Assembly (NCBI GenBank): GCA_002026165.1
Contig: MWOS01000229.1
Span: 20,912 to 84,911, forward strand
Direction: 5' to 3'
Origin: Prochlorococcus sp. HOT208_60m_813G15
GTDB taxonomy: Bacteria > Cyanobacteriota > Cyanobacteriia > PCC-6307 > Cyanobiaceae
DNA: 64,000 bases
Position numbers and translations under genes: made by a program. This document shows positions 38,694 through 47,108 of the stretch, piece by piece. Under the pieces are notes generated by a model. It was not told the origin of the DNA, did not search any database, and saw only the letters and a program-made list of their open reading frames with translations. How positions within the stretch are numbered: position 1 is the first letter of the stretch; each line of letters begins with the position of its first letter.

Positions 38694-39191
38694 TTATCTA
38701 AAATTATTAGCTTTCAGAGGAATGTTCAAAGACTCTTCTAGCTCACTAACAATCTTAATTGCTAATTGAAGATCATTTTTGCTCTTACTAGTAACTCTAA
38801 GCGTTTCTCCATTGATGCTGACATTTATTTTTTTAATTTGTTCTCTTATAGTTTTACTGATTTTTTTTGCTATTTCTTGTTTGATGCCTTGTTTTAATAA
38901 GATTGTTTGTTTAACTTTATTTCCACTCACTGTTTCAATTTCTCCGTAGTCGAAAATTTTTAAAGATAAGTTTCTTTTTATTGCCTTTTGTCTAATAATG
39001 TCATTAACAGCATTTAAGGTTAGTTCACTATTGGTGACTATAAAAATATTTTCTTTATCTAACTCAACTGAAGTATCTGTGCCCTTAAGATCGTAACGCT
39101 GAGAAATTTCCCTTTTTACTTGATCCAAAGTATTTACTAATTCCTGTCTATCAAAATCAGAAACTACATCAAATGAAAAACTTTCTGCCAT
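38694..39191 (-). CDS. yajQ: YajQ family nucleotide-binding protein (UPF0234)
   Basis: The 165-residue protein has the YajQ pattern of two alternating ferredoxin-like halves: SFSFDVVSDFDRQELVNTLDQ at the start, ISQRYDLKGTDTSVEL, DYGEIETVSGNKVKQTILLKQGI and KINVSINGETLRVTSKSKNDLQ. These proteins bind nucleotides or RNA, and some bind cyclic di-GMP; the job in cyanobacteria is unknown. It is preceded by the SLOG-like gene (68 bases) and followed by the 68-residue gene. Confidence 0.93.
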   Translation of the reverse strand: MAESFSFDVVSDFDRQELVNTLDQVKREISQRYDLKGTDTSVELDKENIFIVTNSELTLNAVNDIIRQKAIKRNLSLKIFDYGEIETVSGNKVKQTILLKQGIKQEIAKKISKTIREQIKKINVSINGETLRVTSKSKNDLQLAIKIVSELEESLNIPLKANNFR

Positions 39192-39259
39192 CGTAAATTT
39201 TCAAACGCACGCTTATTATTTAGCATAAATTAGATTTTAATATAAGGAAATGGATTTAT

Positions 39260-39772
39260 TTAATCAAAAAATAACAAACTTACTACTTTTCCCATTTCTT
39301 CAGCGCACCTACAACTGTTTAACAAGGTTTCACTATCATGAAAGGCAAAGCATATTAATTGATCACATCTAGAAATAATTTCTTGATTACAAAGGCTGCT
39401 TGCAAGTGGTAATGGCAATTCATTATTTTCACTTTTTTCAACTAAGTGTATAACCTTTTCAAGTTGTTCCTTGATTTCTGGTATTTGTCTATCAAGGCTT
39501 TGAGGTAATAAAACAGTCAATAATGATGGGTTAATATCCAAAACAGCTCTTATTACTGCGGCATTTACACCCTGAGATCCAGACGTAAGGATATTATGTC
39601 CCTCCTCTGCTAATGACCTAGCTATCAATTCAATCAAGTGGATATCGACAACTGGTACATGTCTACTGCCCAAAAATGCAATCCTCCTTTTCCCGTTATC
39701 TTGGAGTTTTGCAAGTTCTTGAGCTAAGGCATCAACGCCTTCGGTTGCGGGGAGATCTAGAGAGCGACTCAA
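39260..39772 (-). CDS. SLOG/DprA-like Rossmann-fold protein
   Basis: A 170-residue protein with a single Rossmann-like domain. KRRIAFLGSRHVPVVDIHLI (about 28-47) followed by LAEEGHNILTSGSQGVNAAVIRAVL mirrors the GSR...G...A..LA..G...SGG..G.D..A pattern of DprA and other SLOG proteins. It is about half the size of DprA and lacks the extra SAM and winged-helix domains. SLOG domains bind nucleotides or nucleic acid and also appear as sensors in defence systems, but no such partner is here. It lies 25 bases after the DRTGG gene in the same direction. Confidence 0.7.
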   Translation of the reverse strand: MSRSLDLPATEGVDALAQELAKLQDNGKRRIAFLGSRHVPVVDIHLIELIARSLAEEGHNILTSGSQGVNAAVIRAVLDINPSLLTVLLPQSLDRQIPEIKEQLEKVIHLVEKSENNELPLPLASSLCNQEIISRCDQLICFAFHDSETLLNSCRCAEEMGKVVSLLFFD

Positions 39773-39797
39773 AATAAAATTGTTCCTATATTTGAAA

Positions 39798-40907
39798 TTA
39801 GCATTTATCTGAAAGATTGCAGGGAAAATCCACCTTTTCTAGAATTCTTTTTAGGTTTACATGCTCCTGAACTAACTGAAAAGCATAAGAAGCTTTAATC
39901 GATTCATGTATTCTGACATGACCAAAAGCTTGTTCAATAATTTCTACGGAAGCAAGAGTATCTAATTCAACTTTTAAAATTGGCACTTCCAATTCCTCCG
40001 CTCTATGAATCAATTGTGACAAAGGATCTCCCAAACCAGTTAAAATAAGACATTGAGTGGAAGCTTCCAAGGCCGCGAGTTGGATATCAGTTCTGTCAGC
40101 ACCAGTAACTACAGCCATGTTTCGTCTCCTTCTGAAAAATTCCATTGCAGAATTTACACCCATAGCACCAATACTTAATGTCTCAACAAGTAATTGATCT
40201 TTTTCAGGGCAACAAATTACTTGGGCATCTAATCTTCTAACAAGCTCACCGACCGTGACACTTCTTAGCAGTGGAGATTTAGGCATCACACCAAACACTT
40301 CAATATTCATGTCTTTAAGAGAAGGTATTATTTCATCTTTTACTTTTTTAATTTCTTGCGGCAAAACTGCATTGAGTACCACCCCAGCAAAATGATCTCC
40401 TAATTGGTTTTTTGCATCAAGTAATGCATCTACACTTTTACAATCTTCCCACAAATTCACAATCAAAACTTTCGCATTTAAACTCTTAGCTAGTTGTGGG
40501 AGACTTAAACCATATATCATTCCTTCATGAAGACTTCCAGCCGCTTCAAGAATATTTAACCCATCAAAATCATCATTAACTAATCCTTTAATTTGTTCAA
40601 AACCTTTTCCTGGAAGTAAGTCTTTATTAGAAATTCTTTTTTCAGCGGATATATTATCCAATAATCCTACTGAAGAAATTAAGTTTTCCTCTTCAATATT
40701 TAATGTAGATCCAATAAATTTGACATCATCATCTATTAATCCTTCATAAGACATTGAAGGTAGAGTAGTAAGTTCGATGCATGTTGCTAATGGTTTACCA
40801 ATACGTACTTTTTTCCCTTCCTGTAATAGTCTTTTTGCTATCCCAAGTACCAAGGCAGACTTACCACTAAATGGCTCACATGAACCAATTAATAATATAT
40901 CGCTCAT
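39798..40907 (-). CDS. P-loop/DRTGG-domain protein (COG0857, phosphotransacetylase-N-like)
   Basis: A 369-residue soluble protein of unknown function. Residues 1-230 form a BioD/CbiA-like P-loop fold with the nucleotide loop CEPFSGKSA at 10-18 and later LNILEAAGSLHEG. The C-terminal half starts with a DRTGG domain (MAVVTGADRTDIQLAALEAS near residue 265). The same pair of domains forms the N-terminus of some phosphotransacetylases, but the acyltransferase part is missing. A regulatory or sensor role is possible. It begins the minus-strand series with the SLOG-like gene and yajQ. Confidence 0.8.
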   Translation of the reverse strand: MSDILLIGSCEPFSGKSALVLGIAKRLLQEGKKVRIGKPLATCIELTTLPSMSYEGLIDDDVKFIGSTLNIEEENLISSVGLLDNISAEKRISNKDLLPGKGFEQIKGLVNDDFDGLNILEAAGSLHEGMIYGLSLPQLAKSLNAKVLIVNLWEDCKSVDALLDAKNQLGDHFAGVVLNAVLPQEIKKVKDEIIPSLKDMNIEVFGVMPKSPLLRSVTVGELVRRLDAQVICCPEKDQLLVETLSIGAMGVNSAMEFFRRRRNMAVVTGADRTDIQLAALEASTQCLILTGLGDPLSQLIHRAEELEVPILKVELDTLASVEIIEQAFGHVRIHESIKASYAFQLVQEHVNLKRILEKVDFPCNLSDKC

Positions 40908-41063
40908 AATTTAGTGAAGTTATTGATCCATAGATTTAAGATAATATTTTTTTTAAAACTAAACAAATATTTATTTATGAGTTTTAATCAAATAAATATA
41001 TAATTTTTTTTTAGGTCAATTTATTTAAATTATTTGATATTTCATCAAAATCAAAAAAGAAAA

Positions 41064-41780
41064 ATGATTAAATCAGCTAATAACGTCAAAACTGTTGGAA
41101 TTACTGGAGCTTCTGGCGCATTAGGGAAAGAACTAACAAAGTTGTTTCGTCAGAAAGGATATAAAGTGATTGGATTTAGTCATAGTAAAACTAATTCCGA
41201 GGTAAATCTTGAATCCCCTAATAAATGGATTAAGTGGGAATGCGGGAAAGAATCGAACTTAAAAAAGCATTTAAAAAAGATAGATATATTAATTTTGAAC
41301 CATGGTATTTATAACTTAAGTAGAGAAAACAACAATTATGAAAACTCAATAGAAGTAAATGCATTAAGCAAATTCAAATTTTTAAATTTATTTGAAGATA
41401 TTGCCCGCAATAATGAGTCATTAATTCAAAAAGAAATTTGGATAAACACATCAGAAGCAGAAATATTGCCAGCCCTTAATCCTTCATATGAGATAAGTAA
41501 ATCCCTTATTGGTCAATTAGTGTCTTTCAAAAAAAATCTTCTGGATAAAGATACTAAAAAAAAATTTATCATTAAAAAAATCATCTTAGGGCCTTTCAAA
41601 TCAGAACTAAACCCTATCGGAATTATGAGTCCCAAATTTGTATCTAAAAAAATTTATGATTTAGCTAATTCAAAAAGTTATTTAGTAATAATTAGTCCAA
41701 ACCCTTTAAGCTACTTACTTTTCCCATTAAAAGAATTTTTTAATTTTTTGTATTGTCAAATTATCTATAGATACAAATAG
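41064..41780 (+). CDS. short-chain dehydrogenase/reductase-like protein
   Basis: A Rossmann protein of about 238 residues. TVGITGASGALGKELTKLF near the N-terminus is the SDR dinucleotide site (TGASGALG), and ILNHGIY stands in for the usual NNAG. Where SDRs have YxxxK, the sequence reads INTSEAEILPALNPSYEISKSL (Ser, Tyr, Lys in place), so the catalytic triad may be intact. The C-terminal part has a hydrophobic stretch (LSYLLFPLKEFFNFLYC) suggestive of membrane association. I chose ATG 41064 because it gives the usual short lead before the motif; an in-frame TTG at 41034 would add 10 residues. The stop faces that of map. Confidence 0.75.
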   Translation: MIKSANNVKTVGITGASGALGKELTKLFRQKGYKVIGFSHSKTNSEVNLESPNKWIKWECGKESNLKKHLKKIDILILNHGIYNLSRENNNYENSIEVNALSKFKFLNLFEDIARNNESLIQKEIWINTSEAEILPALNPSYEISKSLIGQLVSFKKNLLDKDTKKKFIIKKIILGPFKSELNPIGIMSPKFVSKKIYDLANSKSYLVIISPNPLSYLLFPLKEFFNFLYCQIIYRYK

Positions 41781-41786
41781 TAGTTT

Positions 41787-42626
41787 CTAAAAATCTCTAT
41801 CTGTCAATATTTCAATACCGTCTTTTAAAACAACTATTGTATGTTCCCATTGAGCCGACAATTTCCCATCTTTAGTTATTACAGTCCATCTATCATTAAG
41901 TGTTTTGCAAAATTTAGTCCCCTCATTAACAATTGGTTCCACCGCTAATGTCATTCCTTCACGAAGAACGACGTTAGGTAATTCCTTGGTTCTAAAGTTA
42001 AATACTGATGGTTCTTCGTGAAGATTTCTTCCAACTCCGTGGCCTGTATAGTCTTCAACAACACTAAAGCCATTTTTTACGACAATATCTTCAATTTCCC
42101 CAGCCACATCGAGAAGTGTATTTCCTGACTTGATTTTAGAAAGCCCTGCATATAATGCCTTATAAGCTACATCACTAAGATTTTGGGCCTTTGGACTAAC
42201 TTCCCCTACACAAATAGATATGCAACTATCTCCATGGAAACCATCTAAGTATGCGCCTGTATCAATCTTAACTAAGTCACCATTTTTAATTATTTTATTT
42301 TTATTTGGTATTCCATGGACAACCTCATTATTAATACTAGAACAAATACTGGAAGGGAAACCATGATACCCCTTAAAACTTGGCACTGCTCCAAAACTTC
42401 TTATCCTCTTTTCAGCGAAATCATCTAAATCTTTTGTGCTCATACCTGGTTTAATTAAGTCATTTATTTCCTTTAAAACTGTTGCCACTATCCTGCTTGA
42501 TTTTTTCATCAAATTTATTTCACGTGCAGACTTTATTTCAATTCCTCTTCTCCTTTGAATGAAAGGTACTTGATCATTAGTTTTAGAATTATTTTTATTT
42601 AATAAAAGATCTGCAAAATGTTTCAT
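41787..42626 (-). CDS. map: methionine aminopeptidase, type I
   Basis: Removes the initiator methionine from new proteins. The 279-residue protein has about 35 extra N-terminal residues, then the pita-bread fold. Metal ligands are visible: Asp in [14 protein letters not shown] (two aspartates), His in [12 protein letters not shown], Glu in MTLAVEPIV and Glu in [32 protein letters not shown] is the family signature (its core is NNEVVHGIP). It is transcribed alone and converges on the SDR-like gene with a 6-base gap. Confidence 0.95.
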   Translation of the reverse strand: MKHFADLLLNKNNSKTNDQVPFIQRRRGIEIKSAREINLMKKSSRIVATVLKEINDLIKPGMSTKDLDDFAEKRIRSFGAVPSFKGYHGFPSSICSSINNEVVHGIPNKNKIIKNGDLVKIDTGAYLDGFHGDSCISICVGEVSPKAQNLSDVAYKALYAGLSKIKSGNTLLDVAGEIEDIVVKNGFSVVEDYTGHGVGRNLHEEPSVFNFRTKELPNVVLREGMTLAVEPIVNEGTKFCKTLNDRWTVITKDGKLSAQWEHTIVVLKDGIEILTDRDF

Positions 42627-42717
42627 TGGAATAAATAATAGTAGTAGCTAAATATCATCAAAATAGCCATTATGGTCTTGGCTATCTTAAATCTATCAAT
42701 AACAATGGGAAACAGGA

Positions 42718-43026
42718 ATGAAATTTTTATCTAATTCTAGGCAATTTCATAAAGCTTTGGCGCCTTGGGTTTTTCTTCCATTATTTATATCTTCAATTAC
42801 AGGTCTTCTTTATAGGATTTCAAAAGATTTATTAGGTTACTCTAGAGAACAAGTTCATTGGTTAATGTCTCTCCATGAGGGCGAATGGCTTGGAGAAAAT
42901 GGAGAATTAATATACGTAATATTAAATTCCCTTGGAGTTTTATGGATGCTCATTACGGGATTTCAAATGTTTTCAAAAACAATTTCATTTACCAAAAAGG
43001 TTACTAAAGGCGAGTCAAAAGGTTAA
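42718..43026 (+). CDS. PepSY-like membrane protein, conserved cyanobacterial hypothetical
   Basis: The 102-residue protein has two membrane segments, at about 16-33 ([20 protein letters not shown]) and 64-82 ([18 protein letters not shown]). The segment between them contains [17 protein letters not shown]. The paired arrangement and the HxGxWLG-like loop are similar to PepSY-associated membrane helices. The histidines near the membrane (His11, His47 and His53) could bind metal or heme, but that is speculation. rplS starts 32 bases later on the same strand. Confidence 0.7.
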   Translation: MKFLSNSRQFHKALAPWVFLPLFISSITGLLYRISKDLLGYSREQVHWLMSLHEGEWLGENGELIYVILNSLGVLWMLITGFQMFSKTISFTKKVTKGESKG

Positions 43027-43058
43027 GATATAGAACTTGTAGGACAAAAAAGATCAAA

Positions 43059-43529
43059 ATGGCCAAAGAGAAACAAGAGAAGGAATTAGAAACCAGTATT
43101 AAAGCTGACGCATCAGTTGATGTAGAAGTCGAAAAAAAAGAAAAAAACATGGTTCCTGAAACTACTCAAAACTTAAGCGCATCGAATCTTATTAAGGAAT
43201 TTGAAAATGAACAATTAAAAAAAGAATTACCTGAAATTTATGTTGGTGACACTGTTAAAGTTGGAGTAAGAATTACAGAAGGTAATAAAGAGAGAGTCCA
43301 ACCTTATGAAGGTGTTGTAATCGCAAAAAGGCATGGAGGTATCAACCAGACTATTACAGTTAGAAGAATTTTTCAGGGTATAGGTGTTGAAAGAGTATTT
43401 ATGCTACATAGTCCACAGGTTGCCTCTCTAAAAGTCGAACGTAGAGGTAAAGTAAGAAGAGCTAAGTTATTCTATCTAAGAGATAGAGTAGGAAAAGCTA
43501 CACGCGTAAAACAACGCTTTGATCGATAA
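43059..43529 (+). CDS. rplS: ribosomal protein L19 with N-terminal extension
   Basis: Large-subunit protein at the 30S-50S interface. The conserved L19 core runs from about residue 41 ([19 protein letters not shown]) through [47 protein letters not shown] and [14 protein letters not shown] to the end. Before it lie about 40 charged residues rich in Glu, Lys and Val that standard bacterial L19 lacks. An in-frame ATG at 43149 (Met31) would remove most of the extension, but the upstream ATG has a purine-rich leader and the extension is in frame, so I keep 43059. tRNA-Trp lies 53 bases downstream. Confidence 0.95.
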   Translation: MAKEKQEKELETSIKADASVDVEVEKKEKNMVPETTQNLSASNLIKEFENEQLKKELPEIYVGDTVKVGVRITEGNKERVQPYEGVVIAKRHGGINQTITVRRIFQGIGVERVFMLHSPQVASLKVERRGKVRRAKLFYLRDRVGKATRVKQRFDR

Positions 43530-43582
43530 AGTTGTAAATTAATCAACTTATTGGTCACAAAGACGCTTATAATCATTTAGAT

Positions 43583-43655
43583 GCGTCGTTAGTTCAGTTG
43601 GTAGAACGCAGGTCTCCAAAACCTGATGTCGGGGGTTCAAGTCCTCCACGACGCG
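43583..43655 (+). tRNA. tRNA-Trp (CCA)
   Basis: A full cloverleaf of 73 bases. The acceptor GCGTCGT pairs with ACGACGC, the D-arm is GTTC/GAAC, and the anticodon stem CAGGT/ACCTG carries loop CTCCAAA with anticodon CCA. The T-arm GGGGG/CCTCC has loop TTCAAGT, and G is the discriminator. No CCA end is encoded. Confidence 0.97.
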
Positions 43656-43690
43656 TTTGATCAACATTTTGTAAATCATTTTTTCATAAG

Positions 43691-43885
43691 ATGGAGTTAG
43701 ATCTTCAACCCGGAGACGTAGTTAAAGTTCTCGAATCAGCAGCTCTAGGATGGGTTCGTGCAAGAGTCATCAGAGTTAAGTCTGGTGGGAGAGTTGTCGT
43801 ACAAAGTGACCAAGGCAGAGAATTTACCGCTAGAGGCAACCAAGTTAGGTTGATAGAACCTGCTGGTTTTAGACCTCAAAAATAA
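43691..43885 (+). CDS. small SH3-like conserved protein
   Basis: A 64-residue protein of unknown function with an SH3-barrel flavour: LQPGDVVKVLESAALGWVRA followed by RVIRVKSGGRVVVQSDQGRE and NQVRLIEPAG. It is basic overall and could bind RNA or the ribosome, which would suit its place between two tRNA genes and near rplS and gltX. That is inference from position. It starts at ATG 43691, 35 bases after tRNA-Trp. Confidence 0.7.
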   Translation: MELDLQPGDVVKVLESAALGWVRARVIRVKSGGRVVVQSDQGREFTARGNQVRLIEPAGFRPQK

Positions 43886-44034
43886 ATAGTTGTTTATATT
43901 AACTGGACTGTAAAACTAACTATTTCTGTAAATCCTCAAATTAATAAATTTTTTTTATTACAACACCATAAATTAAGTATTATGATCTGATAATTTTAAG
44001 AATGAAGTTCTAAATAATTTTAGAACAAAAATGT

Positions 44035-44108
44035 GGGACCGTAGTTCAACTGGTTAGAGCACCGCCCTGTCACGGCGGAAGTTGCGGGTTCGAATCCCGT
44101 CGGTCCCG
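44035..44108 (+). tRNA. tRNA-Asp (GTC)
   Basis: A 74-base cloverleaf. Acceptor GGGACCG pairs with CGGTCCC, anticodon stem CCGCC/GGCGG carries loop CTGTCAC with anticodon GTC, and T-arm GCGGG/CCCGT has loop TTCGAAT. G is the discriminator and no CCA end is encoded. The gltX start is only 17 bases downstream. Confidence 0.98.
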
Positions 44109-44125
44109 TTTTTTCTAAAAGAAAT

Positions 44126-45559
44126 TTGGAAAAACGTTTAAGACTAGCCCCGAGTCCAACAGGTTTATTTCATATTGGGACAGCGCGTACAGCATTATTC
44201 AACTGGTTGTATGCACAAAAAATAGGAGGAAAATTTCTTATCAGAATAGAAGATACTGATTTTCTTCGATCTAAATCTGAATATACAAAAAATATATTAG
44301 AGGGCTTGAAATGGCTTGGACTTAAATGGGATGAAGAACCTTTAAAGCAAAGTGACCGAATTTCGATTCACAAAAGTTACATCAATAAGCTATTGGAATG
44401 TGGAACTGCATATAGGTGCTTTACAACAGAAGATGAAATTTCTGAATTAAGAGAAGAACAAAAAAAGAAAGGATTACCTCCAAAGCATGACAATAGACAC
44501 AGAAATCTTTCAAAAGAAGAAATAAAAACATTCATATCCCAAGGGAGGAATTCAGTAATAAGATTTAAGATTGATGAAAAAATTGAAATTAAATGGGTAG
44601 ATCAGATAAGAGGCGAAATCAAATGGCAAGGGAAGGATTTAGGTGGGGATTTAGTTTTATCAAGAAGGGCAAAGGGATATGAGATTGGAGATCCTTTGTA
44701 TAATCTTGCAGTTGTAGTTGATGATAATTTCATGAATATTACTCATGTTGTAAGGGGTGAAGACCATATTTCGAACACTGCAAAACAAATATTGATTTAT
44801 AAAGCATTAAATTTTAATTTGCCAACTTTTTCGCATACACCCCTAATACTAAATAGTGAAGGGAAAAAATTATCTAAGAGAGATTGCGTTACTTCAATCG
44901 ATGATTTTAGAAATATGGGATATTTACCTGAGGCGTTATCAAACTATATGACCTTTTTGGGTTGGTCTCCAAAATCTACCGACAGAGAAATACTCTCACT
45001 TAAAGAGATATCTGAAATTTTTGACTTATCAGATATAAATAAAGCTGGAGCTAAATTCAGTTGGGAAAAACTCAACTGGATTAATTCTCAATATATAAAA
45101 AATATGGATTCAATAAAGTTAAGTGAAATCATGATGAAATACTGGGATGATAATGGTTGGGTGCCGCCATCTCAAGAATGGGCTTATAAATTGACAATTT
45201 TGCTCAAAGATTCTATGACGCTTTTAAAAGATTCAATTGATCAATCAAAACCATTTTTCTTAATACCTGCGATACAAAAAGAAGGTCAAGATTTTCTGAA
45301 TAACGAGGCCAGCAAATCATCTTTGAAGCTAATCTTAAATTATTTAATTGAGCAGAATGTTATAAATCTAGATAAAGAGAAAGCTAAAGAAATATTAAAC
45401 GAAATCTCTAAAATGCATAATGTTAAAAAAGGGATATTGATGAAATCATTGAGAGTAGCCTTTTTTGGATCTCTAAGTGGGCCAGATTTAATTCAAAGTT
45501 GGGAGCTTTTCTCAGAGAGTAAAACTGATAGATCACGAGTTGAGAGGTGTCTTAAATAA
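44126..45559 (+). CDS. gltX: glutamyl-tRNA synthetase
   Basis: Charges tRNA-Glu; in cyanobacteria the product feeds both protein synthesis and 5-aminolevulinate (hence hemL), and a non-discriminating form also charges tRNA-Gln (family knowledge). The 477 residues begin LRLAPSPTGLFHIGTARTAL with the HIGT class I signature. EDTDFLRS follows, and KLSKRD is the KMSKS-equivalent near residue 250. The start is a TTG at 44126. The APSPTG motif begins at residue 8, and the 17-base spacing after tRNA-Asp leaves little room for a leader. It converges on the antiporter gene with a 6-base gap. Confidence 0.96.
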   Translation: MEKRLRLAPSPTGLFHIGTARTALFNWLYAQKIGGKFLIRIEDTDFLRSKSEYTKNILEGLKWLGLKWDEEPLKQSDRISIHKSYINKLLECGTAYRCFTTEDEISELREEQKKKGLPPKHDNRHRNLSKEEIKTFISQGRNSVIRFKIDEKIEIKWVDQIRGEIKWQGKDLGGDLVLSRRAKGYEIGDPLYNLAVVVDDNFMNITHVVRGEDHISNTAKQILIYKALNFNLPTFSHTPLILNSEGKKLSKRDCVTSIDDFRNMGYLPEALSNYMTFLGWSPKSTDREILSLKEISEIFDLSDINKAGAKFSWEKLNWINSQYIKNMDSIKLSEIMMKYWDDNGWVPPSQEWAYKLTILLKDSMTLLKDSIDQSKPFFLIPAIQKEGQDFLNNEASKSSLKLILNYLIEQNVINLDKEKAKEILNEISKMHNVKKGILMKSLRVAFFGSLSGPDLIQSWELFSESKTDRSRVERCLK

Positions 45560-45565
45560 AATAAA

Positions 45566-46762
45566 TTACTTATTTTTGCCTAATCCAAGCTTATTAGCCA
45601 ACGGTTTTGCGGAAAGTCCTTGGATTCCTACAGTCATTAATATAGTAAGAAAAACTAAACCTTGAAGACGGCCAGCCCCAAGAATACCAGCCTGCTCTAA
45701 TCTAATAGAGAAAAGAGAAGCTACCGCGGCAGTAACAATACCTCTAGGAGCTAACCAGGCTAAAAATATTTTTTCTTTTACGTTCAATTCTCTTCCCATT
45801 GTTGCTATCCAGATAGAGGTAGGGCGAACAATTACCATCAACATAAAAACGCAAACAACCCCTCCCCAGCCAAGCGGGCTTAATTCACCCCAAGAAACGT
45901 CAGCAGCCAAAAGAGGAAAAAGAACTGTTATTGCTAATTGAGCTAATTCACCTATTAGATCATCCAATCTCTCCTTATCTATAATTTCTCTTTTGCCTAC
46001 AATAAAACCTGCTGCGACAGAAGCAGGCAAGCCTGATTCTGGTAAAAAATATTCGCAAATTCCATACACAAGGAAAATAAATCCAAGGGTAACTTGAAGC
46101 TCTATAGCAAATGAGGCTTCATTTTTTATTTTTTTTAAAATTTCTGATAATAACCATCCTGTACTTAATCCGATTAAGACTCCTCCCCCAAGTCTTTGCA
46201 TTAATGCTATAAATACATCGTTAATACCGTGCAGGTCCCCTAAAGTCAGTTCTAAAAGCAGTAATGCTAGTACAGCACCAATTGGTTCAAGCAATAAACC
46301 CTCAGCTTTTAAAACTTCCGAGAGAGGGGAAGCTAATTTTATTTGCTCTACTAAAGGAGAGACCACTGTTGGTCCAGTAGCTAGAACTATGGCACTATAT
46401 ATTCCTGCAACTTGCCATGAGAGACCAGCCAGCCAATGAGCAATAAAAATTCCAGCTGATAATGAAATGAAAAGTCTCACCAATGAAATTTTCAAAACAG
46501 TATTTCTTACGTTCCCCTCAGGCAGTTTTAAATTTAATCCCCCTTCAAATAGAACCAAGCAGACTAAAAGCCCTACAATAGTTTCAAGCCCTTGCCCGAG
46601 ATCTAAAGGTTCAACGAGTCCTAATCCTGATCTTCCGATGAATAATCCAGAAAGCAATAAAATAACAACGCTTGGGAATCCAGTAAAAGAAGAAAATAAT
46701 CGAGCACAAGCACCTGCAAATACAGTTATACCCCAAAGTAATCCAAGCCTTTCAGGCGTCAT
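45566..46762 (-). CDS. CPA-type cation/proton antiporter (NhaP/NapA-like)
   Basis: A 398-residue polytopic protein with about 12-13 membrane helices. Helices run from the first (LLWGITVFAGACARLFSSF) to a final loop rich in Lys. The segment LATGPTVVSPLVEQIKLASPLSEVLKAEG carries the ATGPTVVSP stretch of CPA1/CPA2 exchangers, and ASVAAGFIVG and APRGIVTAAVASLFSI are other family marks (PRGIVTAAV). It should move Na+ or K+ against H+ across the plasma or thylakoid membrane, and there is no C-terminal RCK domain. The hli gene is 163 bases upstream on the same strand. Confidence 0.9.
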   Translation of the reverse strand: MTPERLGLLWGITVFAGACARLFSSFTGFPSVVILLLSGLFIGRSGLGLVEPLDLGQGLETIVGLLVCLVLFEGGLNLKLPEGNVRNTVLKISLVRLFISLSAGIFIAHWLAGLSWQVAGIYSAIVLATGPTVVSPLVEQIKLASPLSEVLKAEGLLLEPIGAVLALLLLELTLGDLHGINDVFIALMQRLGGGVLIGLSTGWLLSEILKKIKNEASFAIELQVTLGFIFLVYGICEYFLPESGLPASVAAGFIVGKREIIDKERLDDLIGELAQLAITVLFPLLAADVSWGELSPLGWGGVVCVFMLMVIVRPTSIWIATMGRELNVKEKIFLAWLAPRGIVTAAVASLFSIRLEQAGILGAGRLQGLVFLTILMTVGIQGLSAKPLANKLGLGKNK

Positions 46763-46925
46763 AAAAAATTATAAATAATAAAAATATTAATTATTTTGAT
46801 TAAATCAATAATCTTATCTCAAGTCCAACAAATACAATACTTTTTAATTTAATTAATTAGCTAAAGAAGAATAATTTTTATTAAATCTTTCAAAACTAAT
46901 TTTAAGAAAATGAATTTTAATTCTA

Positions 46926-47102
46926 TTAAGAAAACTGGCTTATTAAAGCAAATATTATAAAAATAATTCCTATCCCAACAGTTGCCATCCTTCCATTCCA
47001 TATTTCAGCTTGAGGGGTAAAACCTCTTTTCCACAAATTCAGTTCCTTTTTATCAACGAAGTTTTTTGTCTCATTAATCTCGATTTTAGGTTCTTTGTTC
47101 AT
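46926..47102 (-). CDS. hli: high-light-inducible protein (Hlip/Scp)
   Basis: A 58-residue one-helix protein of the chlorophyll a/b-binding superfamily. I found it by reading the minus strand between tsaD and the antiporter gene. The hydrophilic N-terminus (MNKEPKIEINETKNFV) is followed by the signature GFTPQAEIWNGRMATVGIG, with the pigment-binding E-x-x-N-x-R in EIWNGR, then the helix IIFIIFALISQF. Hlips bind chlorophyll and carotenoid in assembling or damaged photosystem II and protect against excess light. The gene starts 6 bases after the tsaD stop, so it can be co-transcribed with tsaD. I see no obvious Shine-Dalgarno sequence, so translation may be coupled. Confidence 0.9.
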   Translation of the reverse strand: MNKEPKIEINETKNFVDKKELNLWKRGFTPQAEIWNGRMATVGIGIIFIIFALISQFS

Positions 47103-47108
47103 TTGAAG

